Positions 25,771 through 37,111 of a DNA stretch of 64,000 nt are shown piece by piece (position 1 is the stretch's first letter; every line of letters begins with the position of its first letter). The DNA is taken from contig JALDNG010000077.1 of NCBI GenBank assembly GCA_024349245.1, positions 987,001-1,051,000 of the forward strand, given 5' to 3'. The translations under genes and the position numbers were made by a program. This DNA is from Neodontobutis hainanensis (taxonomy: Eukaryota > Chordata > Actinopteri > Gobiiformes > Odontobutidae). A model generated the notes under the pieces. It saw nothing but the letters and a program-made list of their open reading frames with translations, ran no database searches and had not been told where the DNA came from.

Positions 25771-26789
25771 CAGTTTTTTCTCATATGCTCAGATCAGAAC
25801 TTACATTTTCAGAAGGACTTGTTCAACTTCCAGATGCTTTAGTTACTTTTGCAAATCATTGAGTCGTTTCTTGTATTTTTGGAAAAGCAAAAGCTTTGGT
25901 GCATTGTTTTAAATGAGTTTGTACAGTTGTCTGTTATTTCTTACACTTTTTCTTGCTTTTGTCGTTCTGATCAAAATGGATTATTCTGCTCTCAGCTAAA
26001 TGATCAAAGCCCCAAAAACATCGTGGAATGGGTTCATTGTTTGAGTTGTTGTAACCAAAATGAATAAACCAGTTGTCACAGTATGTCAGATCTACCACTA
26101 TGTTCAGGCATTTATGAGATATACATTAGCAAAAAATAAACACAACTGTGTCTGAAGGAATGTGAGAATGAGGAAGAATATAACTCTTAATAAGTACAGT
26201 AGTCTAATAAGTCTTTACCTTATTGTACATTCTATTAAATCAGTTCAACCAAAATGGATAAACTGTCACAATATAATATATCAAATAGTTTGTAAATAAA
26301 TCCTCATCCTAATGAAATGTTCTCAGAGAAGAGCGTGGGGAGGTTTAGGTAGACAGGCCAGTGTTTTGTTTCTCCTTCTTGCCTTTGCAAAGCAATAACT
26401 AATAATAGCAATGTCTATTTTCTGTAACACAGACTGTAACATAATGTGTCAGTAATGTGCAATTCAAACAATTTGAGTCCTGTTGATTATTTTATAAACT
26501 GCTGTGCTGCTGAGACTGAAACTTTATTCCAATAATAATAGCTACAATTGTTTTTTTCAAGGTGCACAAACTGAAAAAATGCAAATGCATTTTGATAGCC
26601 GTATTTATTTTTATTGAAAGTAAAATGTACTTTTGAGAGAACAACAAAGGATATTGTGTCAGTAATTTACTTTTGCAATTAATACATGATGTTTCGCTGT
26701 TTGTATGAACTGTTTGGAGAAATGTTCTAGAACCTTTGAAAATGTAGGTTCTAATCTGAGGAATGTGCCAAAGCAACTGAGAAAAACTG
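25771..26789. repeat. tract bounded by an imperfect inverted repeat, possible decayed DNA transposon
   Basis: The left arm at 25771-25813 carries CAGTTTTTTCTCA, then CTCAGATCAGAACTTACATT. It reappears inverted at 26735-26789 as CAGTTTTTCTCAG, then CTCAGATTAGAACCTACATT. The core differs at only two or three positions, and one arm has about 14 extra bases. A second internal similarity is direct: AACCAAAATGAATAAAC near 26052 and AACCAAAATGGATAAAC near 26247, both followed by TGTCACA. No transposase, target-site duplication or exact termini were found, so the family is unknown. Confidence 0.45.
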
Positions 26790-26829
26790 GAATAATGCTG
26801 ATTGTGTCGCACTCCATTTGGAGTCATTT

Positions 26830-27853
26830 GCGATGCACAGCCAGGTATTTAAAGGTAGACACCGTCTCTATAGCTGTTCCACCTCTTTGTTCTTCTCCAC
26901 ACTGATGCAGAGGTAGCTTGCCCTGGACCAGTCCCAGGACAGAGCTGTTTTGTCTTCTACTTTAACAATATGATTCCTTGGGGTTTTTGATGGAGAAATA
27001 AGCTCAAAGGATGAAACAATGGCAAAAGATTGAGAAGTCTTATGCAAAGAATCAGAAGATACATTTTGTTCAGAGACACAAAATAGATTATTTATTTTTT
27101 GGGGGTTTATAGAAATTGGATGTAGTCTTGAGCAATTGTACTCCTTTGGACACACGTCGCAAAAAAATGTAATTTGACTAAAACAATAAGTCTGACTTTC
27201 CAGAGATTAGTTTTGAGAAGAACTTATTCAAGATCAGATATGTAGTCTTTTTATGGTTCACTTTTACAGTCAGTACAAATGTCTAAAAGTGCTTCCAAAT
27301 GGCTGACTCACAGTAGACTCACTGACGTGGCCTACATTGCTCTACTATTAAGCTCATGCTCTCAGCCTACGGCCATGCCCCGGCACACAACACAGATGCA
27401 GGGCTAAGAATAGAGGACGGATTGATGGACATAAAAAGGGAAGAAGCTTGGTAACGGAGTAAGTGCCCTTCTGGACGTAGAAGCCCTGATAGATTTTTTA
27501 AATAAAAATCCCATCTTAGAATGGTTTCACTCAAAAGTACATAAAAGCTCTTCCAAAGTTTGTCTGTGTTCTTTGCCCTCAACTAAAACAGTCCCTGCGG
27601 AGAACACTGAAGCACTCTCTCCTGAAAGACTCAGATAAAAAGGTCGACCCTGCAACACAAACTTACATACAGTACATATGCACAAACAAAAACATATATT
27701 ATATACATACACACACTTATCAAAAATACATGGCACTCTCAACTGCCCTGTGTCTAAATCCAAGGTTATTAATAACGCTCAAGGTCAAACAACTCATTTT
27801 GCTGTAAAAGTCTTAAAGTATGCGAGCAGCCACACAAGATCTCTTTGTCCCAG
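26830..27853. other. non-coding, no gene seen
   Basis: No recognised repeat. Ends in TCTCTTTGTCCCAG, a possible splice acceptor at 27853. Confidence 0.45.
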
Positions 27854-27997
27854 CTGCGCCCGGCTGCAATAACTGACCTGAAACATCGAATGTCCATCAA
27901 GAGAAAGGCTGATTTTGCTCAGAAGAGATTGTCTGTTGCCAAGAAGTTTGGAGAGTTTGTGGAGGAACTGTTAGATACTGTCGTCACATTCAGCTGA
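27854..27997 (+). CDS. weak candidate terminal exon, unknown product
   Basis: After a pyrimidine-rich acceptor-like run ending CAG at 27853, a frame of 47 codons runs to a TGA at 27995. It includes an ATG at 27890. The predicted peptide is rich in Lys, Arg and Glu, with an amphipathic segment around KRLSVAKKFGEFVEELL. The frame opens upstream without a start, so it could only be an exon or a relic. No family was recognised, and chance is a serious alternative. Confidence 0.15.
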   Translation: MRPAAITDLKHRMSIKRKADFAQKRLSVAKKFGEFVEELLDTVVTFS

Positions 27998-30139
27998 TAA
28001 GAATTATAAGGGGCCCAAGTTTGGACTGGTTCTAAAGTTAAATAGCATAAACTCTGACAAAAGGAACATCAGACCAATGCATTCAGCTGGGAACAGATAT
28101 TTGTATGTAAGAAAGACAAAATGATTCCTCTGCCGTTGTGATATATATGGAATCTCGCCACATGATCATGAATCATCTTAAACCCTTATGTCTTCATCAG
28201 GTGCCATTAAAAAAGCCAAAAGATAGTTTAGCCTCATAAAACTCCTAAAAGCATGTCAATTTAATCAGGTTTCTGCAAGATTCAACTGCGACCTAGAGTC
28301 ACTGAGGTCGAGCAAAGTTTGTCTCACAGCAGTGAATGGAAACACAGCTAAAGACATTTCAAAGATTCTCATCAAATTTTCGCAATATTTTATGGAAACA
28401 GTACAGAAGAAACAAGAAAGGAAGTTATTTCAAGGAGAACCTTTTTATAGTTCTTATTCAAAGAAAATCTGAGCCGTGATGTCAGTAAAACACCAAAAAC
28501 AACAATGCAGTTTCATACCGTCAGCAAAGGAGTGCAAAAGTTACAAGGAAGCCAAACTAATTAGCGATACAAGTATGTTGCTTTATTGAGCGTCTTAAAG
28601 CTACAGAATGTCTTTGCTTTTAATACTTGTTCATAGATACCTCTAGTTGTGGCTTTATTAGAGCAGAAACATGGTATCTACCTAAATCCCATTAAAAAAC
28701 TATACTTTATATAAAAAGGTTCACCTTGAAAAATGAGTCCAGATGCTTTTACTTAAATCTTTTTGTGAAGATGTCCTGGATGACTGAGACCCTTTACAGA
28801 TATACTTTATAAATGCTCTTTGTAAAGAATAAATAAGTGTGGACTGTGTCACCTTTCCTTCATCTGTCCACAGCTAATCTGTTTTGTATGAACCATGTTG
28901 CCTCACAAACACTTTATTCAAAGAAGTATTTCCGGACTTCGTCCACACTTAGGTGACATTGCCCACACTCGGAGACATTCCGTGACGTCCACCTGTCCCT
29001 GCCCACATGCTGTGCCGACACTCTCTGTCCACTGTGTCCTTCTGCTAGGACAGGCAGCAGTGCAAGGTGACTGTTGATATTAGGATGTAGCATTTGCCAC
29101 GCTGCGGCGCCTCCCTCATTGGTATTTCATGTAGAGTGCGGTTGCATTCGTCACGTTTCATAAACTTCCTTATTATTCACTGGCGGGGAGTAATTTTGTT
29201 CTGCCGCTCGAACTTGTGAAAGTGAGATAGTGGGAGAGAGGGAGGATGAGACAGTAAAATCCTTCTAATAATCACTCTCTCTCGTCCTCATACATGAAGT
29301 TGTTCATCAGGAGAGCAGGTGGCTGAGTGGCACTCACCTCCCTGTGCAGCCCAAACACATGCTCACTTGTGTGGGTCATATGGGTGATCATCTGTGAATC
29401 CCCACCCAGTCGTGCTCCCCTCATCCAGGTCTCCAGATAATCAGCTTTCTCCAGCTTAGGCAAATAGAGTTGTCAGAGCAGTAACACGCACGGTCACGCC
29501 TAAGGGAAATGTGGACCAGCAGAGTAATTCGTCAAAGGGTTCATGAACCAAGCCATATCCCTGAGGTGTCCTGATGCCCTGGGAGCCAAACTGTGCTGTG
29601 TGGATGTGCTCTCATTGGTGCTCATGGCACCGATGAAAAGCTTAAGAGTGCCATATGCAGCAGGTAGCTCTCCCCTCAGCCAACGTCCTTGTATATCTTT
29701 GTTTAGATGGCAAACGTGGCCATAAAGCGCAGCATATCAGGGAGGGTTTTACACTAAGCAGGTGGCCACGTTGTGCTCAGCCAGAAAGCATAAAAGCAGC
29801 CTGCCCCCAGCAGCTGCCTCCCCATAAAACACATTTATATCATGATGTCCATGCTCATCCCAAAAGTGTGCTTCGGGATATAGGGCCAAAAGTAGAACCT
29901 GGTATACCACGTGAACTTGGGTCAACTCTGAATGCAAACAAACTCTCTGAACAAACTGACCTCCAGAAAATAAAGTTTGTTTTCTGAACTCAAGTTGTCA
30001 AAGTTCACTTCACGTACTGTATATGGCTCTATACAGTTCTTTAGACTTTGTGACTTTTTAGTTTCCCCTGTACTGTTTTCAGAGGGTTTCTTTGTTCCCA
30101 GACCCCCAGCCTCCTCCTCACTCTTCGTCTTTTCTGCAG
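27998..30139. other. non-coding, evenly composed blocks
   Basis: No repeats recognised. The 29520-29960 part has balanced composition with few simple runs and may include conserved non-coding sequence. Frames there overlap on both strands and are not called. Confidence 0.4.
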
Positions 30140-30270
30140 TAAAGTGCCAGTGAAGTTGTCCCTAAGGCGGTGGATGCGCTGGAGCATAAAGAGTGCCACA
30201 AGGTGGACTGGTGTATTAATGGAGTCCAGTTAGAGCGGCTGACCTGTGAAGCAGTACGGTCAGCTGCTAG
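30140..30270 (+). other. candidate internal exon (131 bp), coding status unclear
   Basis: A good acceptor (pyrimidine-rich run ending TCTTTTCTGCAG at 30139) and a near-consensus donor (CTAG followed by GTGAGC at 30271) bound a segment of typical vertebrate exon size. One register is open from 30143 to the donor (about 42 codons, including KECHKVDWCINGVQLERL), but the bases at 30140-30142 spell TAA in it. A normal coding exon would therefore need an acceptor a few bases further in. An untranslated or lncRNA exon, or a chance splice pair, fits as well. No protein family recognised. Confidence 0.25.
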
Positions 30271-30289
30271 GTGAGCACGCTGCTGCTGT

Positions 30290-33200
30290 AAATCCCAAAC
30301 AGGCGTCCCCTGTCTCTCTCTCTTTCTCTACTCCGTCACGCCTATCAGCCACCACTTCCCCTCCGCTCTGCAGCAGCAGCACCGCAGCTAACAGAATGTC
30401 AAGTCAGACTATGTTAGCCAGGCCTGACAGAGTGGTCAATAGGGTTTAGACGGGCTGAGCTCAGGGCTGCTGGCTAATGTTTTCACCTTCCTCTAACACT
30501 GTTATAACAAATACACAATGTTTAGTGCAGTTTCAAGAGTTTAGACTCAAGACCTTCATATTTCAAGAGAGTATGTCACGCATACTGTATATAGTGTAAC
30601 TTTAGTGTAACCTTCGTCATTTATGTTGGGTACTGACCACTGCAGACTGTGAACAGTGCATTCGAGCTGCAGTTTTGGAGAAGCTCTGGTCAACTATTAC
30701 AATGTGACACTACAAGGGTTCTGGTTAGATTAATTGAGTTCAAATGTAAACATTTCTCCAAAGATCAGATCCTTCCAGTGCAGGACTATGTTGTTCTTGA
30801 ACCATTTGCTTACAGGTTATTGCGAAAACACGACAGAAAGTATGCGTAAACATCTCTATAGTTGTGTCACAATGCGATCTCCTGATGTGCAGTCTTGGGT
30901 CACCTCTATACATGTTATGTACCGGTCCCTGTGCCCATGTCTAACCCCAACTGCAGAATTAGCTTTCAATAATGTATAAAAGAGGGCACAGACTTTGCGT
31001 GTATTGTCAGCATGAGGACATGATCTCTGACATCTGGAGCCGCTCAGGTCTCACGCTGAATGATAATAGCTTCTCCGTGTTTTGATGAATAATTGAATCC
31101 AAATTGTTTTGCAAACAAAACATATTTGTTAACACAATGGAATCTGGAGTGAAAGCTGGAGCGTTATCAATATTTAATTTTCACTGTACACAACAGTGTA
31201 GCCTTTGGCCAGTTTCTTGTACATTATTAATGAAAGGGCAATAGAACTAACTACATATAAAATAACTCTCACAGCAACCAGGTTCTAACAAAGCAAAGAG
31301 CTATGTCTATTTGACTGGAGCTTTAAAGTAGAATGCAGGTGGTTGAGGCAGGATTTAGTCCAAGAGTGAACTTGAAATGACATTGACACAGTTCAAGAAA
31401 AATCATGAACACTGCACCTAAACATTAACATCACATTTTAGAGCTGTCATTCATGCTGACCGCACCATTGTTGATCGCTTAATGATCTTTCCATATTTAG
31501 AACTATTGGACTGATTGAATACAAATGTCAGACTTGTCAGACTTATGGACATGCATAAACCACTGGCCTATTTAATATTTGATTTCCTGTTGAACCAAAT
31601 GTAGTGCTTTTGTAATGGAGTTGAAGAATATCTTTCTAACCCAAGTTAGGTAAATATATGCATGACAGTACCGGCACTTGCTGTTTTCTTCTGCGCACTG
31701 CTCTGTTTGACTGGCCATATTAAGTATCAAACAACGGACTAGTGCTGTCACTGGGGACCCAGCTGGCCAGATGTGTTGCTGCGTTGGTGCCAGTGGAGGA
31801 ATTGGAGGGACTGTGGAGGCGGACAGACGCTGCAGAGGGGAGATGTGTCCCTCACAAGGCCCTGCCACTCACGCTGTCTTTTTCCCTATTCATCACTGTC
31901 ACTAAAGTGCTGAGGCTGCTATCTGGTGACTACACCTATCCTTTGGTGCCATCTCTCATGCAACGTGCTCTGCCTCAAAGAAATCCCCCCAAACACACCC
32001 CTTTGACTGACACCCACCGATGAGTTATTTTGTAATAATACCACAAACACTGGCTCAGTTTGCCTCAAAGAGCATGCATTGCCCCTGACGCACGGCTCCC
32101 TGTGGGGCGTTTAGGTCGATAAATGCATACATCCCAGGAATTAAAGGAAGGATTTTTTTTGTGCTATTGATTGTGTTTGTGCAGTGCTTTCAAAAGCGCC
32201 ACAGTGTGACAGACATATATAATAAGATATAGAAGTGAAGGGTGAAGGTTGCAGCCTGGGGCTTTTTCAAAGTCTTCTCTGTCCTGTTGCCGAGCAATAC
32301 CTGTGGGTAATTAATAGAAGCCGCTCTGTTGTGAATAGAAGAGAAGCTCTTTGCTGCTGATTTTGAGGGGCACCTTCCTAGATTTGGATGTGTGTTTCAG
32401 GCCTTGGAGAGCTCATTTAAACCTTACTTTATTGTTTCCAGCAGCAGCACTTAGGAGCTGTGTGGTGGTGCTATGAAGGACACAAGTTAAGGGACACACT
32501 GCAGATATCGTATGAGCAGATGAATGGGTGTGTATGGTCTTTGTGTTTATGTGTCTGTGCCACTGAAGGTTTAAGTGTCATTGCTGTGTGTTAAGTCATC
32601 TCTGCACCACAGTTCACATATTGTCTGTGTGTCGGTGTGGTGGTGTGTGTTGTGAGGCAGCCAGCAGAGCAGGGGAACATCTGCACACAGTTGCACAGGC
32701 CTTCTGCCTTTACACACGGCTCCTGCCGAGTAACGCTTCACGGCCTAGCAGCCTGTGACCTCCCAGAGGCTCTGAGGGAGCTCTTCCTCTTAAAAGCCAG
32801 CTGTGCCTCATACTTTGCGCCCGCCAAATATTCCACAGTCCAGCTGTTTACCTGAGGAGCATAGAGCACAGCCTCCCTTTATATTTCTGAACAGCTATTG
32901 TACAGGTTTAGGAGAGCATACACTTTTGAACTCATGATGCCTTTATTTATGCCTTAAACTAATACTTCTGTGTGTAACTGTTCCAGATGTGTGGATACAT
33001 TTATTGTCAATGTTTGGAGGAAATATATTCTTCACCATTTCAGATAAAGGCTTATTAATCATTAATCATTCATAATTGTTTTCTTAGTTCCATTTTGTGC
33101 TCACTATAACACTATATCTAACCTTGAATGTCTGAACAGACTGTTTGCTTTGTTATTGGCAAAGCATCCAAAATGGATTCAGAACCCCGTTAAAGCATCA

Positions 33201-34236
33201 TCTTAAATGAAACTTTTCATGTTATTAACACTCCTAGTTCTCATTCTTTATCCTCATTTATTCACTGCTTAACTTCAATAAATAGATCAAATTATGATTG
33301 ATTTGTGAACGCATGCATCTGTCTGCAATAAATAATCCATCAAAGTTTTTAATTATACCAATCATTGTGATGATGTTAGTCAATGTGCAGACAAGGAATA
33401 TTTGAAATGAAGGACTGATTGACACCTAGTTATTGATTTATGTTTGAAGCCGGCTCAGAAATAGTTTTCAAAGCAACAGGCCACAACAAACACCAAGGGA
33501 ATTTAAGTCAGTTTCCTTTACTATAGCCAGCATTTCCCATCATGCAAGATGATAATATGAAATGTGGCCATGACAACTAATTTAAACATTTGTACATATT
33601 TTAACTAAACATATTTGCCTAACCATGTTATAAAGGCTATCATCTGATTTAGGCAACTTTTCATTTAGCAGAGCCCTTCCCAAAAAGTGCATATGGAAGA
33701 CAAAAGCACCACATTTTACATGCAGCATTGTAATTTCTAAGACAAGTGCTTCATTCAAAATGCCTATAGGGCAATCAGAAGGAATATATCATTCATGAAA
33801 ACAGACTGTACTGTGAGACACGGCAAAATCTTTTGTTCTAACAAGGTGCTGCTGGCTCAGTATGTGAAGAAAAGCGCAGGAGAAGTGAGGACTAAGCACG
33901 TAGATTTGTCCAACATACGGCTACAGCAGAGCAATTACTGGCTCAATGGATTTAATGGGCACTCGACTTCCAGACCGACTCGGTGCAGAAGATGTAAGGC
34001 AACACAAAGAAAAGCCCTCAAATGCTGCAGAAGACCTTTAATTGTATTACACCTGTTGCAGTGTGTTTTTCTGAGTTTCTTATAGAGTGTCGTATAGAGG
34101 TACATAAGTCTCCCATTTCCTTTTGCTTTCTGGTACCATTTAATTAGAAGCAAGAATTTATCATATACTGCGGTCGTCACTATAGTTTTCTATATGCAAG
34201 AAAAAGAAATAGCATCAGCATAGATTTCTTACGGTT
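30290..34236. other. non-coding, no gene seen
   Basis: CT-rich and CAG-rich words at 30320-30390. The block at 31740-31960 is GC-richer with a 93-codon frame that lacks splice support. AT-rich from 32880 onward. No mobile element recognised. Confidence 0.45.
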
Positions 34237-34425
34237 GGGTTCTGATTTACTAAAGCTTTGAATTCACAAAAAAACTCGTGGATAGTGTGTGAAAAAAATG
34301 AAACAAAGTGATTCACCAAAAATACATTCATTTAGTGGCCGCTATGTCATTTATCAGACGCGCGGGATTAAAAATAGGGTTGCTTTTTTGTGCCCACTAT
34401 TGGAGAGCTTAGTAGATCAGGCCCT
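34237..34425. mobile_element. small MITE-like element with terminal inverted repeats
   Basis: The left end GGGTTCTGATTTACTAAAGC matches the reverse complement of the right end, AGGGCCTGATCTACTAAGCT, with a few differences. The interior is short and non-coding. The CTGATTTACTAAAG-type terminus recurs in fish and other vertebrate genomes in my memory. No clear target-site duplication was found. Superfamily unassigned. Confidence 0.5.
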
Positions 34426-34429
34426 CGAA

Positions 34430-35445
34430 GTCCCCAAAGTGCTGTTTATTCTTTTTCCTCAACCAGAGCCCTTATTCAGTGTGTGCATTATCCTGCACAT
34501 AGACTGTAGAAACGAGTCTACATTAATATATCTTTAATACAGCGGGCAAGCACTTCTAATACTGACTGCATAGGCTAATATGGATCATCGTTTTGCTTTG
34601 GTGGGACACATTACCACACTAGTAACTATGTGGGAACAGGTTAATGCTTTTGTACAAATCATTTTTAATATTACAGATACATAACAGATGTGGCATTTTC
34701 CTGCCAACATTGAGTATGAGGTTGTGGAACATCATGTCTCTGAAATACAAAAGTAATAGATGACAATAGTGAATAATAGGAACATATTGTTAACAACAAT
34801 TCAACACTAAAATAGTGTAAGTTATTCCAATTTTCCATTTTACAAGCCTCTACTCAAATTCACACATTGCCTTGAACAATTTACTTGTCCTTTCTTAGAA
34901 TAAACTTTTGTGTGCCGTAGTTACAGATATGATTCATACTCGACTGTGTAACCTCGATTTCATCAGAGTGTGGCACATTGAAGCAGTAGATCACAGAATA
35001 ACCTGTGGTTCAGTACGAGACAGGAAGTTAGGAGTTGTAACAGGGCTGTGATTGATGACTGCCTTGGCAATGATGTATCATATGCCTCCATGTCTGCCCT
35101 AAAATTTATGAGCAAGCAAGTTTAATTCGTCTTAAGCTTAATTTGGCCCATATATGTGACATAATATGAATCATGTTCCAAAATTTATGGCTTATACTGT
35201 ACAGCAGTGGCGGCTGACACTAACATGTCTTTTGGCAGAGACGCCCTCACTATCATCAGTCTGGTCTTCGTGGCCTGACAATTAAAGTGGGGATGGGAAA
35301 CAGCACCTCCTGATGCAATTTTGATGAGGAGGAGATTGTTCACAGGTGATTGTGAATGGGCTAAGTTAGAGCCCCTCTTTAGGCTGTAGAACGTAAATCC
35401 ACTTAAATTAAAGGCTTGCCAGGTTTCGATAGGCGGGGCATTTCT
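34430..35445. other. non-coding, no gene seen
   Basis: AT-rich. A CAGTGGCGGCTGACAC word at 35205-35220 resembles the terminus of some fish DNA transposons, but no partner end was found. Confidence 0.45.
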
Positions 35446-35474
35446 GGGTGGAGTTTGCATGTTCTCCCCCAGGA
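35446..35474 (+). repeat. SINE body fragment (family of 49.0 kb)
   Basis: GGGTGGAGTTTGCATGTTCT followed by CCCCC is the conserved middle of the SINE family. Only about 29 bases remain, ending at the A-rich tract. Confidence 0.55.
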
Positions 35475-35561
35475 GAAAAAATAAATAAATAAATAAATAA
35501 TAAAAATATAATAAATAATAAATAAATAATAATAATAAAAAAATACAATAATAAAAAATAA
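35475..35561. repeat. A-rich (AAAT)n/(AAT)n tract
   Basis: Imperfect tetra- and trinucleotide A/T repeat of about 87 bases. Confidence 0.9.
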
Positions 35562-36486
35562 TGTAATATCAGGTTAACCACCCAGCCCACATTAGGATCC
35601 CCATTGCTGTTTTGTGCAGTAACCAATGTATACATTTGTACATAATCATAAAAAGTATTTGCCATGTTTTGTGTCCACAACCCAAAACACAAATATACAG
35701 CTAGACAGATTTATTTTGGCTTGTTCATACTGGATGGTTTTTGATCAACAATACCAGTATATTAATGTATGATTTATATTGGTTTGCTCTTGTTTACTAA
35801 TCCTCTACAGCTTATATCTTTTCTGGTAGATACTGATGGTTGCACAACCCACGAGAGCTGCAGTTATATTTGTCTCAGTTGTCCATCACGACGTTACCTA
35901 AAGCCCTAATGCCCTACCACAGCACTCCAAAGACAGTCAACCCCACCCCCATCCACCTGATCTTATCAAGTCTAAAGTATTTTATTTATTTGTTTTTAAG
36001 CTGTACTGCGTAGCTGAGGTCAGCTTTTATCAAAAATCTGAGTCCCTTACTAAATGACACAAAAACTTGTTGGTACCTGTTCAAGTCTGAGTCTTTTCAA
36101 ACCTTTTCTTCAGACTGTTAAACAGATATGGCCATGAACCTTCTTGCAAAACTAGTGGTGCACTGATGAGGACAAAGGAAAAATAACATTTCTACAAATC
36201 AAAAAACACAAATTTATTTCTACAAATTTATGAAAATGTTTTAATGTTTTTCTTCACATTGTTCAAGTTTACAAACTTCAGAAAATAAGAGATGCTTAAG
36301 TAACAAGTGCTGCATCCTTTATTCACCCGTTTCCAACTTTTAAATGAGAAAGTGATTACACAAGGTTAACTGTATGAGCCATGTTTGGGAAGTTTTGGAA
36401 CAAGTATAAATTGGTTACCTTGGTTATTGAAAAAGTGAGACTAACTTGAGATTGTGCTAATACCAGTAGAAGAAAAACTTCCCCCT
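35562..36486. other. non-coding, no gene seen
   Basis: AT-rich without recognised repeats. It lies downstream of the minus-strand open frame, so further exons or a 3' UTR of that candidate gene could be here. None was identified. Confidence 0.45.
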
Positions 36487-36936
36487 TCACATCTCTGTAA
36501 AAAACACAATATTTCGTAAAGCTCGAGTCCTAATGACAGTGTATGTTCCAGTGGTTATAGTGCCATCATAGTGCTTATGGATCACTACATTACCGGTCTG
36601 GCAGCATCTATACAGGATTTTATTACTTCCGTAGGAGCATGAATCCATATAAACTGGCGACTTGGCGTTGTTGCCGTGCTTCGAAGTTAGTGAAGCTGCC
36701 ATTGTATGTAAAGACTCACTAATAGACCCCAGTGGGGCATCATTTCTATTCCACTCATGATGAAGACTCTCCCTCACTTCCCCCTCTTTCATTAACACTT
36801 CCCTTCTTCTCCTCTCACGTTCTTCCTGTCTGTGTGTGACTTGGTATTTTTCTTGTGGCTTTTTTTGCCGCCCTGCCTGTGGGTTTGTGAAATATCTCTG
36901 TCTGAGGAGAAGGCCCCTTGTCCCTCTGGAAGCCAT
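36487..36936 (-). CDS. candidate protein-coding gene or first coding exon, unknown product
   Basis: A 149-codon minus-strand frame starting ATGG at 36936 is the most protein-like non-repeat frame of the window. Residues 1-30 are basic (GLLLRQRYFTNPQ, RQKKPQEK). Residues 34-60 form a highly charged, probably helical stretch (HRQEERERRRREVLMKEGE). Residues 60-90 are mixed, and residues after 90 are richer in Cys, Tyr and Thr. A consensus splice donor GTGAGT occurs inside the frame at 36719, directly after the codons for PLGSI. So the real protein may be about 72 residues from this exon joined to unseen exons to the left, with the rest of the frame being intron. The upstream minus-strand DNA has two CCCACCC/CCCACC boxes and a TTTAAAAA word within 60 bases. 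No family recognised; short charged proteins of this style are common among cilium and sperm proteins, but that is speculation. Chance cannot be excluded. Confidence 0.35.
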   Translation of the reverse strand: MASRGTRGLLLRQRYFTNPQAGRQKKPQEKYQVTHRQEERERRRREVLMKEGEVRESLHHEWNRNDAPLGSISESLHTMAASLTSKHGNNAKSPVYMDSCSYGSNKILYRCCQTGNVVIHKHYDGTITTGTYTVIRTRALRNIVFFTEM

Positions 36937-36944
36937 TAAAGAAC

Positions 36945-37010
36945 CTTTATGAATATGTGCTGAAAGAGTGTTTTTTTAAAGGGTGGGTCAGAGTGGGTGG
37001 GATTCTGAGA
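36945..37010 (-). promoter_or_regulatory. possible core promoter of the 36.9 kb frame
   Basis: Read on the minus strand, the segment upstream of the ATG has CCCACCC and CCCACCC-like boxes (Sp/KLF-type) and then CCTTTAAAAAAAC, a TATA-like word, about 30-40 bases before the start codon. The arrangement is suggestive, but each word is common by chance. Confidence 0.2.
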
Positions 37011-37111
37011 GCGTTTTTTTACAACGTACAATGCTATTATTGGGCCTAGTTATTTTTACTGACGATTCTCTAAAACGACTTGGATAGCTCGATGTTGTGT
37101 AACCTGACTAC

